Source: an uncultured Acetatifactor sp. (GTDB lineage: Bacteria > Bacillota > Clostridia > Lachnospirales > Lachnospiraceae). From it: a stretch of DNA of 48,316 nt. The stretch lies in contig CAJUAH010000031.1 in the NCBI GenBank assembly GCA_910584375.1, positions 1-48,316 on the forward strand, given 5' to 3'. How positions within the stretch are numbered: the first letter of the stretch is position 1; each line of letters starts with the position of its first letter. This document shows positions 36,341 to 44,837 of the stretch, piece by piece. The position numbers and the translations under genes are program-made. The notes below the pieces were generated by a model, which saw nothing but the letters and a program-made list of their open reading frames with translations, made no database searches and was not told where the DNA came from.

Positions 36341-37831
36341 ATGAAAAAGAGAATGGTCAGTGTACTGTTGGTGGGAATGTTGACAGTGTTTGCATATCAG
36401 CAGGCGGCAATGGAGATGCCCTCCATGGCGTCGGCAATGGGGATGGCAGGGGCCGGGGCGCCGGTTTACGGCGGAGAGCAGCCCCAGTCTGTGATGCTGG
36501 AGAGTTTGGAATCTCCAGAGGGTGAAAACGCTGTCAATCCCCAACCGGATGAAAATAAGATTGCCGATAAAGAATCGGATGGAGAGGCGGCCGGGAGAGA
36601 AACAGACAAGGAGGCCGGCAAAACTGCACCGGACGGAGAAGAAACCTCTGACGCGCAGCCGGACGGAGAAGAAGCCTCTGACGCACAGCCGGACGGAGAA
36701 GAAACCCCTGACGCGCAGCCGGACGGAGAAGAAACCCCTGACGCGCAGCCGGACGGAGAAGAAACCCCTGACGTGCAGCCGAGCGGAGAAGAAGTCCCCA
36801 GCGCACAGCCCGGCGGAGAAGATATAACCGACGCCGAGCCGGACGCGGAAGAGCCTGCTCCCCAGGAGGATGCCGAGCCGGAAAACGAGTACGCCAACCT
36901 GGCCATCGCCCAGGTGGATCACTATGTGAATGTACGTCAGGAACCTAACACGGACAGCGAGATCCTGGGCAAGATTTACAACGGGGCCGTGGCGCAGATC
37001 TTGGAGACCGCAGGCGAAGAACAGGACTGGTTCCATGTGGTGTCCGGCAGCGTGACCGGCTATATCAAAGCAGAGTTTTTCCTGTATGGGGACGCGGCGG
37101 CGGAGGCGGTGGACAATTACCTGACCCGCTATGCCACGGTGATCGCCGACAGACTGAACGTGCGCAAAGAACCGGGCACGGATTCTTCCCGGATCGGTTT
37201 TATCACCCATGGGGAAAAAGTCAGGATATTGGAGCAGTTGGGAGACTGGATGTTGGTGCAGTACACCGAGGACAAGACGGGGTATGTGGCCTCCGAGTAT
37301 GTGACGGTCTCCGAGGAATTTATCTATGCCAAATCCATAGAAGAGGAGCGGGCGGAGCTGGAGGCCCAGCGGGAGATGGCCCGCCGTATGGCCCAGCAGG
37401 AGATCGCCGTGCCGGAAAACACGGCGGTGACGCCGCTGACGCCCCCGGCCACGGTCTATACCACCAACGAGGAACTGCGCAGTTCCATCGTGGCGTATGC
37501 CATGCAGTATCTGGGCTATCCCTATGTACACGGCGGCCGGAGCCTGGCCACCGGCACGGACTGTTCCGGTTTCACCTGTTATATCTATGCGGATTTCGGA
37601 TACTCCATCAGCAGAACTCCCTCCGGACAGTACAGCTCCGCGGGCAGAAGTATCGACTACAGCGAGATACAGCCCGGAGATATCATCTGCTACGGCAAGA
37701 GCAAATGCACCCATGTGGGTATGTATATAGGGGACGGACAGATCATCCATGCCGCCAATTCCCGCAAGGGCGTGGTAATCTACGACGCCGGTTACGACAA
37801 TATACTGGGCGTTAGGAATGTCATTGACTGA
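36341..37831 (+). CDS. SH3-NlpC/P60 cell-wall endopeptidase with acidic repeat linker
   Basis: A 496-residue exported peptidoglycan hydrolase. A signal peptide (MKKRMVSVLLVGMLTVFAYQ) is followed by a disordered acidic linker (about 50-185) with seven decapeptide repeats (PDGEETPDAQ type). Two bacterial SH3 domains follow (VNVRQEPNTDSEILGKI and LNVRKEPGTDSSRIGFI), then a short charged helix, and an NlpC/P60 domain with Cys408 (GTDCSGFTCY), His458 (CTHVGMYIG) and IIHA. It probably cuts the D-Glu to diamino-acid bond. GAGGT precedes the start. The gene meets the CapA gene convergently with an 11-base overlap of coding ends. Confidence 0.95.
   Translation: MKKRMVSVLLVGMLTVFAYQQAAMEMPSMASAMGMAGAGAPVYGGEQPQSVMLESLESPEGENAVNPQPDENKIADKESDGEAAGRETDKEAGKTAPDGEETSDAQPDGEEASDAQPDGEETPDAQPDGEETPDAQPDGEETPDVQPSGEEVPSAQPGGEDITDAEPDAEEPAPQEDAEPENEYANLAIAQVDHYVNVRQEPNTDSEILGKIYNGAVAQILETAGEEQDWFHVVSGSVTGYIKAEFFLYGDAAAEAVDNYLTRYATVIADRLNVRKEPGTDSSRIGFITHGEKVRILEQLGDWMLVQYTEDKTGYVASEYVTVSEEFIYAKSIEEERAELEAQREMARRMAQQEIAVPENTAVTPLTPPATVYTTNEELRSSIVAYAMQYLGYPYVHGGRSLATGTDCSGFTCYIYADFGYSISRTPSGQYSSAGRSIDYSEIQPGDIICYGKSKCTHVGMYIGDGQIIHAANSRKGVVIYDAGYDNILGVRNVID
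36631..36840 (+). repeat. Seven tandem 30-bp repeats in the NlpC/P60 linker
   Basis: Units start at 36631, 36661, 36691, 36721, 36751, 36781 and 36811. The third and fourth are identical, and the outer ones diverge. Length is a multiple of three, so changes in copy number would keep the frame and only change linker length. Confidence 0.95.
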
Positions 37832-39236
37832 CGGCGGGCTGGGACATGCCCAGACAGTCCGGCCAGCGGAGGGAGCCGGTAGTGGGAGAGAAACCTTCCG
37901 GAGCGCTGTCTCCAAATACGGAAGAAGACCATTGCAGCAGGTCGTCCAGGCTTAGGGTCACGCCCCCGTAGGAGCGGATACCGTGCCGGGCGGCCTGTTC
38001 CTGTGTGTAGTCCTGCAGCAGGCAGACATTCTCAAAGCGCACCGGTCCGCTGGCGTATTGGCATACCAGCGGAAGAGGGCCGCTCTGCTCCTCCACCAGG
38101 GAGAGACCCTGCTCGTCCACATGGAAAGTGACCCAGGCCATGGCCTCCAGCATACAGATGCCTTTTTTCTGCGTGGATACATAATTGCCCAGAGAATAAA
38201 AACACAGACAACGGTTGCCGTTTTCCGCCTGGATCCACTCCACGGGCTGCACCACGTGGGGATGCGTGCCGATGATGAGATCCGCCCCGGCCTCCGTCAT
38301 CTGCAGGGCGAATTTCTCCTGATAACTGGAAGGGCTGGTGGTATACTCCGTGCCCCAGTGGGGACAGACCACCACCACATCCGCCTGCTCCCGGGCTGCG
38401 GCGATATCCTCCAGCACCTGGGGATTCAGGGTGGTAAAGTCCAGCCTGCCGCTCTGGCGATCATAATCGCAGAGAATATTCAGGTGTCCCATGATCGAGG
38501 AGGGAATCGTCTCCATATTGGGGCCGTAGGTATAGTTCAGGACGGCAAAAGTGATATCTTTGACGGTCATGTAACCGATCCCTCTCTCGTCGGTTCTCCA
38601 GTCCGCGGCGCTGTCCGTGCCCGCATAGGCGGAGCCGGAAAGGGGAACGATGCCGCCGTTTTCATCCAGATCTTCCACGCCGGATATCCCCAGCATCATG
38701 ACCTCGGGATGCTGTTCGTGCCAGAACGCCGCGCAGTGATCCAGTCCCTGCAATCGCTGGTCCGCCGCATGATTGGAGGCGTGCAGTACCACGTTAAATC
38801 CCGCTCCGGCGATGGCGTCTCCCACCTCTGTGGGGGAATTAAAATTGGGATACCCGGAGAACCCCAGATCGTTGCCGCCCAGAATGGTCTCCTGGTTGAT
38901 GATCTTGATATCCGCCGCCTGGAGCTGCGGGGAGATATCCTCATACAGCATACTGTAGTCGTAGCTGCCGTTTTCCTGCAGGCCGCTGTTTATGAGCCCC
39001 ATGTGCATCAGATTGTCTCCCACCATCATCAGCGAGACGTCATACTCGGGAAAAGGCGTGGGAGACGGCGAGGGCGTAGGTATGGGTATGGGCAACGGCT
39101 CCAGGGTCGCTGCCGTCTCCGCATTTTCAAAGGAAAGCTGTCCCGTGGCATCGGTATACAGATCGCCGCAGCCGGTCAGGGCGAGCAGCAGAATCAGCGA
39201 TACCGCAAAACGGCGCGCATATATGTTCGTTTTCAT
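37821..39236 (-). CDS. CapA-family lipoprotein
   Basis: A 471-residue lipoprotein: signal LILLLALTGCGD with the lipobox Cys, a proline/serine linker (IPIPTPSPSPTPFPEYD), then the CapA (poly-gamma-glutamate capsule) metallophosphoesterase-like fold: MMVGDNLMHMGLI, NHAADQRLQGLDH, VCPHWGTEY and IIGTHPHVVQPVEW. In Bacillus CapA works with CapBCE in capsule export, but no capB or capC lies here. Stand-alone CapA proteins are common in clostridia and their substrate is unknown. The start has AAGGGAG upstream. Its stop overlaps the convergent NlpC/P60 gene end. Confidence 0.9.
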   Translation of the reverse strand: MKTNIYARRFAVSLILLLALTGCGDLYTDATGQLSFENAETAATLEPLPIPIPTPSPSPTPFPEYDVSLMMVGDNLMHMGLINSGLQENGSYDYSMLYEDISPQLQAADIKIINQETILGGNDLGFSGYPNFNSPTEVGDAIAGAGFNVVLHASNHAADQRLQGLDHCAAFWHEQHPEVMMLGISGVEDLDENGGIVPLSGSAYAGTDSAADWRTDERGIGYMTVKDITFAVLNYTYGPNMETIPSSIMGHLNILCDYDRQSGRLDFTTLNPQVLEDIAAAREQADVVVVCPHWGTEYTTSPSSYQEKFALQMTEAGADLIIGTHPHVVQPVEWIQAENGNRCLCFYSLGNYVSTQKKGICMLEAMAWVTFHVDEQGLSLVEEQSGPLPLVCQYASGPVRFENVCLLQDYTQEQAARHGIRSYGGVTLSLDDLLQWSSSVFGDSAPEGFSPTTGSLRWPDCLGMSQPAVSQ

Positions 39237-39340
39237 GATTGCTCCCTTCCGCAGAGCGCTTGACTCTGCCCAATGCAGATATTATACTATAAATGACAGC
39301 GGGATAAAAGGGATAAATATGTAAAGAAGAGGTGACTTCT

Positions 39341-39691
39341 GTGGAGAAACGGATAAAGGCATGCCTGGCCGCGATGGAGACCCTGACAGGGGACGGAGAG
39401 ACGCTGCGGGGCATGGACGATGCGAAAAGGCGGCGGATTGCCGCTGAGCTGCTGGTGCAGATCGGCTTTTTTCAACATGAGAGATTGATTCACCTGATCG
39501 TCACCGTGACTTTCGCGATTTTGACGGTTCTGTCCCTGCTGGGCTGCGTGCTGGAGCCCCAGCCTGCCATGTTTGCGCTGACGGTGCTGCTCCTGGTTCT
39601 GCTCATTCCCTATATACGGCACTATTATATTCTGGAAAACGGCGTGCAGAAACTGTATACATACTATGACCGCCTGACAGAGACGGAATAA
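39341..39691 (+). CDS. Small membrane protein, unknown function
   Basis: A 116-residue protein with a charged N-terminal helix region (~45 residues), two transmembrane segments (LIHLIVTVTFAILTVLSLLG and the following FALTVLLLVLLIPYI) and a short cytoplasmic tail. GTG at 39341 has AGAAGAGG eight bases upstream; the earlier GTG at 39332 overlaps that site. A terminator follows 10 bases after the stop. I do not recognise the family. Confidence 0.7.
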   Translation: MEKRIKACLAAMETLTGDGETLRGMDDAKRRRIAAELLVQIGFFQHERLIHLIVTVTFAILTVLSLLGCVLEPQPAMFALTVLLLVLLIPYIRHYYILENGVQKLYTYYDRLTETE

Positions 39692-39700
39692 TTATATACA

Positions 39701-39736
39701 AAAAAAGAGTCTTCGGATTGCCGGAGACTCTTTTCT
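39701..39736. terminator. Bidirectional intrinsic terminator
   Basis: AAAAGAGTCTTCGG-ATTG-CCGGAGACTCTTTT, with A-runs on one side and T-runs on the other, serves both the small membrane protein gene and the convergent hemolysin III gene. Confidence 0.9.
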
Positions 39737-39747
39737 AACTGGAGAGA

Positions 39748-40398
39748 TCAGGCCACATAGACATACATAAAGATGAAGTGACAGATACTGCCGCCCATGA
39801 CAAACAGATGAAAGATTTCATGGGAGCCGAAATACTTGTGGCGCGCGTTGAAAATGGGCAGTTTCAGCGCATAGATCACACCGCCCACGGTGTAGATGAC
39901 GCCTCCCGCCAGGAGCCACAGAAAAGCGGCGGTGGGCAGGGTATCCAGCAGGCGGCCGAACACCAGGACGCAAACCCATCCCATGGCAATATAGATCAGC
40001 GATGAAAACCACTTGGGGCAGGTGATCCAAAAAGCTTTTATGAGCATACCGGCGATGGCGATGCCCCAGACCAGAGCCAGCAGAGTATAGCCCAGCGAAC
40101 CTCCCAGCACGATCAGGCACACGGGAGTATAGGAACCCGCGATCAACACAAATATCATCATATGGTCGATCTTGCGGAAAAATTTCAGTCTGGAACCGGT
40201 AAGATTTACACTGTGATAGGTGGCGCTGGCGCCGTAGAGCAGGATCATGCTGGCCATAAATACGGTCATGGCGGTCAGTGTGACATGCCCCCCGGATATG
40301 GCGGCCTTTACCAGCAGCGGCATGGACGCGAACACAGCCATCATCATGCCAATAAAATGGGTCAGCGCGCTGCCGGGTTCTCTAATCGTAATCTGCAT
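39748..40398 (-). CDS. Hemolysin III / PAQR-family membrane protein
   Basis: A 216-residue protein with seven transmembrane segments. Family motifs visible are NLTGSRLKFFRKIDHMMIFV (His and Asp of the metal site), YTPVCLI and a C-terminal SHEIFHLFVMGGSICHF with the further His ligands. Homologues (TrhA/YqfA) affect membrane energetics or fatty-acid-linked homeostasis rather than acting as toxins. GGAGGTG precedes the start. The promoter spacer is a perfect palindrome (40429-40449), so it looks repressor-controlled. Confidence 0.92.
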   Translation of the reverse strand: MQITIREPGSALTHFIGMMMAVFASMPLLVKAAISGGHVTLTAMTVFMASMILLYGASATYHSVNLTGSRLKFFRKIDHMMIFVLIAGSYTPVCLIVLGGSLGYTLLALVWGIAIAGMLIKAFWITCPKWFSSLIYIAMGWVCVLVFGRLLDTLPTAAFLWLLAGGVIYTVGGVIYALKLPIFNARHKYFGSHEIFHLFVMGGSICHFIFMYVYVA

Positions 40399-40423
40399 AG
40401 TAACACCTCCTGTTTTAGCATCT

Positions 40424-40453
40424 ATTATATGTAGTTTTCAAAACTACATTCAA
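40424..40453 (-). promoter_or_regulatory. Promoter with palindromic operator for hemolysin III gene
   Basis: On the minus strand TTGAAT (40448-40453), 18 bases, TATAAT (40424-40429). The spacer is filled by ATGTAGTTTT-C-AAAACTACAT (40429-40449 on plus), a perfect 21-base palindrome of MarR-like form. A repressor bound there would block polymerase. No regulator gene is adjacent. Confidence 0.75.
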
Positions 40454-40513
40454 GATAGTTGAATACTACACCATATAAATCAAAATGTCAATGCCTTTTT
40501 CCTAAAAAAATAT

Positions 40514-40543
40514 AAAAAAACTGCCCGGCCGCGGGGCAGTTTC
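40514..40543 (-). terminator. Intrinsic terminator of the 88-residue protein gene
   Basis: AAACTGCCC-GGCCGC-GGGGCAGTTT, followed on the minus strand by a run of T. It starts at the stop codon of the gene. Confidence 0.85.
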
Positions 40544-40808
40544 AGTCCTCCTCGATCACCTGTATCTCCAGGTAATCAAAGGGTATCTCTTCTATAAAAT
40601 TATCCTGCCAAAACCGCGCCTTGCGGTGGCGTTTAAACTCTGTCACCGTGGCGTCCAGCCAGATCGGCTTTCCCAGGTCAAACTCATAACAGACTCTGTC
40701 CAACGCCCGGAAGATCTTGTGCGTGCGGGTATCGTCGCTGTCATCGGCGACCACGGTGTCCCGAAGCATTTTATTGTTTTTAAATTCTCTGGCCCACAGA
40801 CGAAACAT
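40542..40808 (-). CDS. Small conserved-type protein, unknown function
   Basis: An 88-residue soluble protein, acidic at its C-terminus, with a ~20-residue basic helix (TEFKRHRKARFW) in the middle. No signal peptide or known motif. The minus-strand context upstream has AAAGG near the start, and a perfect terminator overlaps its stop, supporting a real gene. It resembles short proteins of unknown function that I associate with Lachnospiraceae genomes. Confidence 0.65.
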   Translation of the reverse strand: MFRLWAREFKNNKMLRDTVVADDSDDTRTHKIFRALDRVCYEFDLGKPIWLDATVTEFKRHRKARFWQDNFIEEIPFDYLEIQVIEED

Positions 40809-41048
40809 CTCTTTTTCCTTTCTGCCACTTCTGCCTGCCTCTGCCCCTCATGCGTGGGCGAGACATATTTATCTTACCACAGGGAATGACAATAGACAAA
40901 TCCTTTTTGAAAACCGTGAATATAACCGCGAATATAAGCCTCTTTTTTCGCATACATATATATAGTGGGCTTTATTATTGTAAAAAGTACCAACAAATCT
41001 TAAAAAAGGATTAAGTTTTTGTGAAAAACATACATTTTTGGAATACTT

Positions 41049-41059
41049 TGTGTTATACT
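41049..41059 (+). promoter_or_regulatory. Extended -10 promoter of alarmone synthetase gene
   Basis: TGTGTTATACT, an extended -10 box of the same form as in the 33-bp repeats, about 45 bases before the start codon; the -35 region is A/T-rich and not clear. Confidence 0.5.
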
Positions 41060-41101
41060 GATCTTACTAAAAACAGCTATGTGGAGCTAGAAGGAGTACA
41101 T

Positions 41102-41755
41102 ATGGAATTGCGAGTGGATAATGACGACGGTATTGACAGCTGGAAGGAGGTCAATCTGATATACAATGCGGCTCTGAAACAGGTGGAGACCAAGATCGAG
41201 ATCCTCAACGACGAGTTTCAGCATGTACATCGGTACAATCCCATCGAACACGTAAAGGCCAGGATTAAGACGCCGGAGAGTATAGTCAAGAAACTGAAAC
41301 GCCATGGCTATGAATCTACGATAGACAATATGGTGAAATATATCAATGATATTGCAGGGATCAGGGTGATCTGTTCCTTCACCTCCGATATCTATCGGAT
41401 TGCGGATATGGTCAGGCAGCAGAAGGATATTCAGATCATTGCGGTCAAAGATTATATCACCTATCCCAAGGCCAGCGGATATAAGAGTTATCATATGATT
41501 GTGACGGTGCCGGTATATCTGTCGGATCGCATCGTCGATACCAAGGTGGAAATCCAGATCCGAACGGTCGCCATGGATTTTTGGGCAAGCTTAGAGCATA
41601 AGATCCATTATAAATTTGAGGGAGACGCGCCTGAACATATCAAGAGCGAGTTGGTAGAGTGCGCGAAAATGGTATCGGATCTGGACAGTCGTATGCTGTC
41701 CCTGAACGAGGAGATCCTCTCCATCAGCCGAGCCCAGCAGTCCCCGGCGATGTAG
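41102..41755 (+). CDS. Small alarmone synthetase (GTP pyrophosphokinase)
   Basis: A 217-residue single-domain RelA/SpoT-type synthetase (RelQ/YjbM-like) making (p)ppGpp from ATP and GDP or GTP. Motifs: VKARIKTPESIVKKLKRHGY, INDIAGIRVICSFTSDIYRI, YPKASGYKSYHMIV and VEIQIRTVAMDFWASLEHKI. No hydrolase HD domain, TGS or ACT domain is present, so it only synthesises. ATG at 41102 has AGAAGGAG upstream. It stands alone between terminators. Single-domain enzymes of this kind are typically controlled at the transcription level by envelope or growth signals. Confidence 0.93.
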   Translation: MELRVDNDDGIDSWKEVNLIYNAALKQVETKIEILNDEFQHVHRYNPIEHVKARIKTPESIVKKLKRHGYESTIDNMVKYINDIAGIRVICSFTSDIYRIADMVRQQKDIQIIAVKDYITYPKASGYKSYHMIVTVPVYLSDRIVDTKVEIQIRTVAMDFWASLEHKIHYKFEGDAPEHIKSELVECAKMVSDLDSRMLSLNEEILSISRAQQSPAM

Positions 41756-41782
41756 CCCGCCAAACCCCTGAAAATGAGGAGT

Positions 41783-41812
41783 GCCCAGACACCTTACGGC
41801 GTCTGGGCTATT
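41783..41812 (+). terminator. Hairpin terminator after alarmone synthetase
   Basis: GCCCAGACACC and GGCGTCTGGGC form a strong stem; the T-tract after it is weak (TATTATG), so termination may be incomplete. The rest of the gap to 42082 holds a perfect repeat TTATGCA-TTG-TGCATAA (41951-41967) and the promoter at 42013-42041. Confidence 0.6.
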
Positions 41813-42012
41813 ATGAAAAAATTAGCAATTATGCGATTTTGGTAAGTCCTTTGACTTAAGAAAAGTATACCAACCAAATATGAATAAACTGTGAACAAGC
41901 TGTTAAGGTTTGATGAATCTTACAAAAAAGTAAAAAACGACTGCGCGAAATTATGCATTGTGCATAAAAATGTCCGGTCAGATATTTCCTGTCAATCTCC
42001 GTCGTTTTCTGG

Positions 42013-42041
42013 TTGTAATGTTGCATGATCAATGATAAAAT
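42013..42041 (+). promoter_or_regulatory. Promoter of coiled-coil membrane protein gene
   Basis: TTGTAA (42013-42018), 17 bases, TAAAAT (42036-42041), about 40 bases upstream of the start codon. Confidence 0.5.
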
Positions 42042-42082
42042 ATAAGTAGAATCTGCACTTTGAATTGTCTGGAGGATGAGCA

Positions 42083-42856
42083 ATGGATACGTTTATCGAC
42101 AAACTGGCACAGCGCCTGACGGCGCAGGAGATGATCAAGGCAAATACAGCGGCGGACGCGGAAGAGTTGCACAAGGTTCAGGGGCAGGTCAAGCAGTACG
42201 AAGCATATCTGGATGAGATGCAGAATATTAATTCCGCCACTATGGCGGCAGTGTCCAAACTGGAGCATAACAGCGAGGTATCCACGGAGATGGTGGATCG
42301 GCTGGAGCATGCCAGCGTGGCGTCTGCGGCGGTGATTGAACGCCTGGAGGGGGCCATAGAATCGGCGCTGCAGGCGATCGGCCGCATGGAGCATATGCAG
42401 GAGGTATCCGCGGAGCTGGCGGATAAACTGGAACATGTCGGCGTGGCGTCGGCCGCCGCGTCGGAGCGGGTGGATCAGGTGGTGAACGCCGGCATAGAGA
42501 AATTGCGCCATGCCGAGGTGAATACGGACGGGATTAACCAACTGGTGGAGACCAGTATCGGCAAGATCAGGGATATACAGCAAAATAACGACAATATGCA
42601 GACGCTGCTCAGAGACAGCGCCAACAGCCAGAACGATACAATCAGCGATTTTGTACACAAGGAGAACGTCAAGGTATACCGCAACGTACAGGCGGTAGTC
42701 GTGGAGGAGGCTGCCAAGCATACGGAGAGGCTGGAAAATATCAGCAAGACCGGCAGCGCCAGAATGACGGCGGTACTGGCAATCTCTCTGGCGGCGCTGG
42801 CGGCATCGTTGGGATCTCTGGTTTTCCAGATCCTGACCTATCTGCATATCATTTGA
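42083..42856 (+). CDS. Coiled-coil protein with C-terminal membrane anchor
   Basis: A 257-residue protein. Residues 1-225 form long heptad-rich helices with internal repeats of the form KLEH-x-EVS-x-E-x-(V/L)xxLEHAxVASAA (about residues 60-150). A single C-terminal transmembrane segment follows (MTAVLAISLAALAASLGSLVFQIL), so it is tail-anchored with the coiled coil in the cytoplasm. No enzymatic motif. The pattern resembles receptor signalling helices without being an obvious chemoreceptor. GGAGGATG precedes the start. A flavin reductase-type gene starts 17 bases after its end, so they are probably co-transcribed. Confidence 0.75.
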   Translation: MDTFIDKLAQRLTAQEMIKANTAADAEELHKVQGQVKQYEAYLDEMQNINSATMAAVSKLEHNSEVSTEMVDRLEHASVASAAVIERLEGAIESALQAIGRMEHMQEVSAELADKLEHVGVASAAASERVDQVVNAGIEKLRHAEVNTDGINQLVETSIGKIRDIQQNNDNMQTLLRDSANSQNDTISDFVHKENVKVYRNVQAVVVEEAAKHTERLENISKTGSARMTAVLAISLAALAASLGSLVFQILTYLHII

Positions 42857-42873
42857 TAATAGGAGCGATCCCT

Positions 42874-43452
42874 ATGAATCTTATGGAAAAGGAATTGTGG
42901 AAACCGGGAAATATGCTGTATCCGCTGCCGGTGGTCATGGTCAGCGTCACGGACGGAGAAGGGCATGACAATATCATCACGGTGGCATGGACGGGGACGG
43001 TGTGCAGCGATCCGCCCATGCTGTCCATTTCCGTGCGCCCCGAGCGGTATTCCTATTTTATGTTGAAGAAAACAGGGGGGTTCGTGGTCAATCTGGTGAC
43101 GAAGGATCTGGTCTATGCCACGGATTTCTGCGGTGTAAAGAGCGGAAGGGAACTGGATAAATTCAGGGAGACGCGCCTGACCAGGCAGTCGGCGTCTGCA
43201 GTGAAAGCGCCGATGATCGGCGAGAGCCCGGTCAATCTGGAATGTCAGGTGAGCCAGGTGATTCCGCTGGGGACCCACGATATGTTCCTGGCCCGGATCG
43301 TTGCGGTTCACGCGGACAAAAGATATATGGATGAGAAAGGAAAGTTTCATCTGGAGCAGGCGCAGCCTGTGGTATATTCCCATGGGGATTATCTGCTCAC
43401 GGGAGAGAAACTGGGCAGCTTTGGGTACAGTGTCAGGAAGAAACAGGGTTGA
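42874..43452 (+). CDS. Flavin reductase-like FMN-binding protein
   Basis: A 192-residue split-barrel flavoprotein. WKPGNMLYPLPVVMVSVTD, ITVAWTGTVCSDPPMLSISV and GFVVNLVTKDL are family features of the FMN-binding flavin reductase-like domain. Clostridial members are often called flavin reductases or flavoredoxins, and their electron partner is usually unknown. ATG at 42874 with TAGGAGCG upstream is preferred to an upstream in-frame TTG. The last 20 bases overlap the end of the convergent polymerase gene. Confidence 0.9.
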   Translation: MNLMEKELWKPGNMLYPLPVVMVSVTDGEGHDNIITVAWTGTVCSDPPMLSISVRPERYSYFMLKKTGGFVVNLVTKDLVYATDFCGVKSGRELDKFRETRLTRQSASAVKAPMIGESPVNLECQVSQVIPLGTHDMFLARIVAVHADKRYMDEKGKFHLEQAQPVVYSHGDYLLTGEKLGSFGYSVRKKQG

Positions 43453-44683
43453 CGGGGGAGTCCATCAGACTTCCCCTTTTTATGATGTCCTTGCCATACT
43501 TGTCCCTCAGACTGTCCAATGCTTTGTCCAGCTTATTTTGTCTCTCCCTGTCGGGTGCGGGACTCAGATTCGGGGAGGCGGGGACGTCGCCCCGGTAGTC
43601 GAACAGATTCAGCTGTATCGGCTCCGTCTCCGATACCAGCTTGGAGGTGCGGACGCCCAGCAGACGTATGGGCTGCCCGTTCCACAGTTCATCGAAAAGC
43701 TGGCGGGCCGTCTCGTAGATCGTCTGGGAAGAGGCGGTGGGAGAGGGCAGCTGCGTCTGGTGGGACACGGACTGAAAAGAGGCGTATTTAATTTCGGTAC
43801 TGACCATGCCCGCCAATTCTCCGGAGGCCCGGAGCCTGCCCGCCACGGACTCGGCCAGGGACAGCAGCACCGGGCAGGCGTCTTCCCGGGTCAGAGCGTC
43901 CCGCCGCAATGTGGTGGAGTTTCCCACCCCTTTCATCTTTACGGGTCTGGGTGTGATATCCGAGTCGTCGATGCCGTTGGCATACTGCCACAGCGTTATC
44001 CCGTGGCTCTTTAAATGCGCCTCCAGAATATCCCGCCGGGCGTTGGCAAGGTCGCCGATGGTCACAATGCCCAACTTGCGCAGCGTCTCCACACTGGACT
44101 GGCCGCAGAGGAACAGGGAGGAAACCGGAAGGGGCCACATCTTTTCGGAGATCTCCCGTACATACAGCGTGTGTACCAGATCGGGCTTTTTAAAATCGGA
44201 GGCCATCTTGGCCAGCACTTTGCGGTCGGAGATGCCGATGTTGACAGTAAAGCCAAGAGTATCCCGCACCGCATCCTTGATCCTGTGGGCGGCATCCTCG
44301 GGGGAGGTATAATTTTTCGCGATGGGGGTATAATCCATATAGCATTCATCGATGCTGACCTGTTCGATGTCGGGGCAGATACCGGACAAAAGCTCCATCA
44401 GTTCCTGACTGCGGCGGTGGTACATGTCGTGATCGGGAGAGACCATTGTCAGATTGGGACATTTGCGCAATGCGTTTACCACCGGCTCGCCGGTGACGAT
44501 ACCGTAAGCCTTGGCGGGCAGGGATTTGGCCAGCACCACGCCGTGTCGTTTGGCCATGTCTCCGCCCACGATGGAAGGGATCTGGCGCAGATCTGTCTTG
44601 GCGCCCTCCTGCAGCATGGAGAGCGCAGTCCAGCTCAAAAAAGCGGAATTGACATCTATATGAAAAAATATGCGTTCCTCCAT
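43433..44683 (-). CDS. dinB: Y-family DNA polymerase (Pol IV type)
   Basis: A 416-residue translesion polymerase. Catalytic acids: Asp in FFHIDVNSAFLSW (about residue 9) and SIDECYMDYT (about 109-118). The finger and helix-hairpin-helix region follows (LRKLGIVTIGDLANARRDIL), then the little-finger domain. At the C-terminus SETEPIQLNLFDY is a likely sliding-clamp binding motif (QLNLF). It lacks the UmuC-specific features and stands alone, so DinB is the better label. No LexA-like operator could be assigned with confidence in the upstream 150 bases. Confidence 0.92.
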   Translation of the reverse strand: MEERIFFHIDVNSAFLSWTALSMLQEGAKTDLRQIPSIVGGDMAKRHGVVLAKSLPAKAYGIVTGEPVVNALRKCPNLTMVSPDHDMYHRRSQELMELLSGICPDIEQVSIDECYMDYTPIAKNYTSPEDAAHRIKDAVRDTLGFTVNIGISDRKVLAKMASDFKKPDLVHTLYVREISEKMWPLPVSSLFLCGQSSVETLRKLGIVTIGDLANARRDILEAHLKSHGITLWQYANGIDDSDITPRPVKMKGVGNSTTLRRDALTREDACPVLLSLAESVAGRLRASGELAGMVSTEIKYASFQSVSHQTQLPSPTASSQTIYETARQLFDELWNGQPIRLLGVRTSKLVSETEPIQLNLFDYRGDVPASPNLSPAPDRERQNKLDKALDSLRDKYGKDIIKRGSLMDSPVNPVSS

Positions 44684-44756
44684 GATCTTTTTATCCTCCT
44701 GTTGCCCCGGCGCAACGTCTGTTTCTTAAGATTAGTATACACCCGGCAAGAAGGTC

Positions 44757-44785
44757 TTTACAACTAAAATTAAAGTTGGTATGAT
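44757..44785 (+). promoter_or_regulatory. Promoter of M23 peptidase gene
   Basis: TTTACA (44757-44762), 17 bases, TATGAT (44780-44785), about 45 bases before the start codon. Confidence 0.6.
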
Positions 44786-44837
44786 ATATAAAGTTATGGG
44801 GAAATACCGCAAATGAAAACGATACACGAGGATTCAA

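Noticed and set aside
36631..36840. Regular 30-bp repeats considered as a CRISPR array
   Set aside because: Units are directly contiguous without spacers, in frame, and encode a decapeptide linker.
36209..37915. Long minus-strand open frame (568 codons) with repeated RGFFSVRL-like motifs opposite the NlpC/P60 gene
   Set aside because: It is the antisense shadow of the 30-bp tandem repeat and GC-rich coding sequence; the plus-strand protein has clear signal peptide, SH3 and NlpC/P60 domains.
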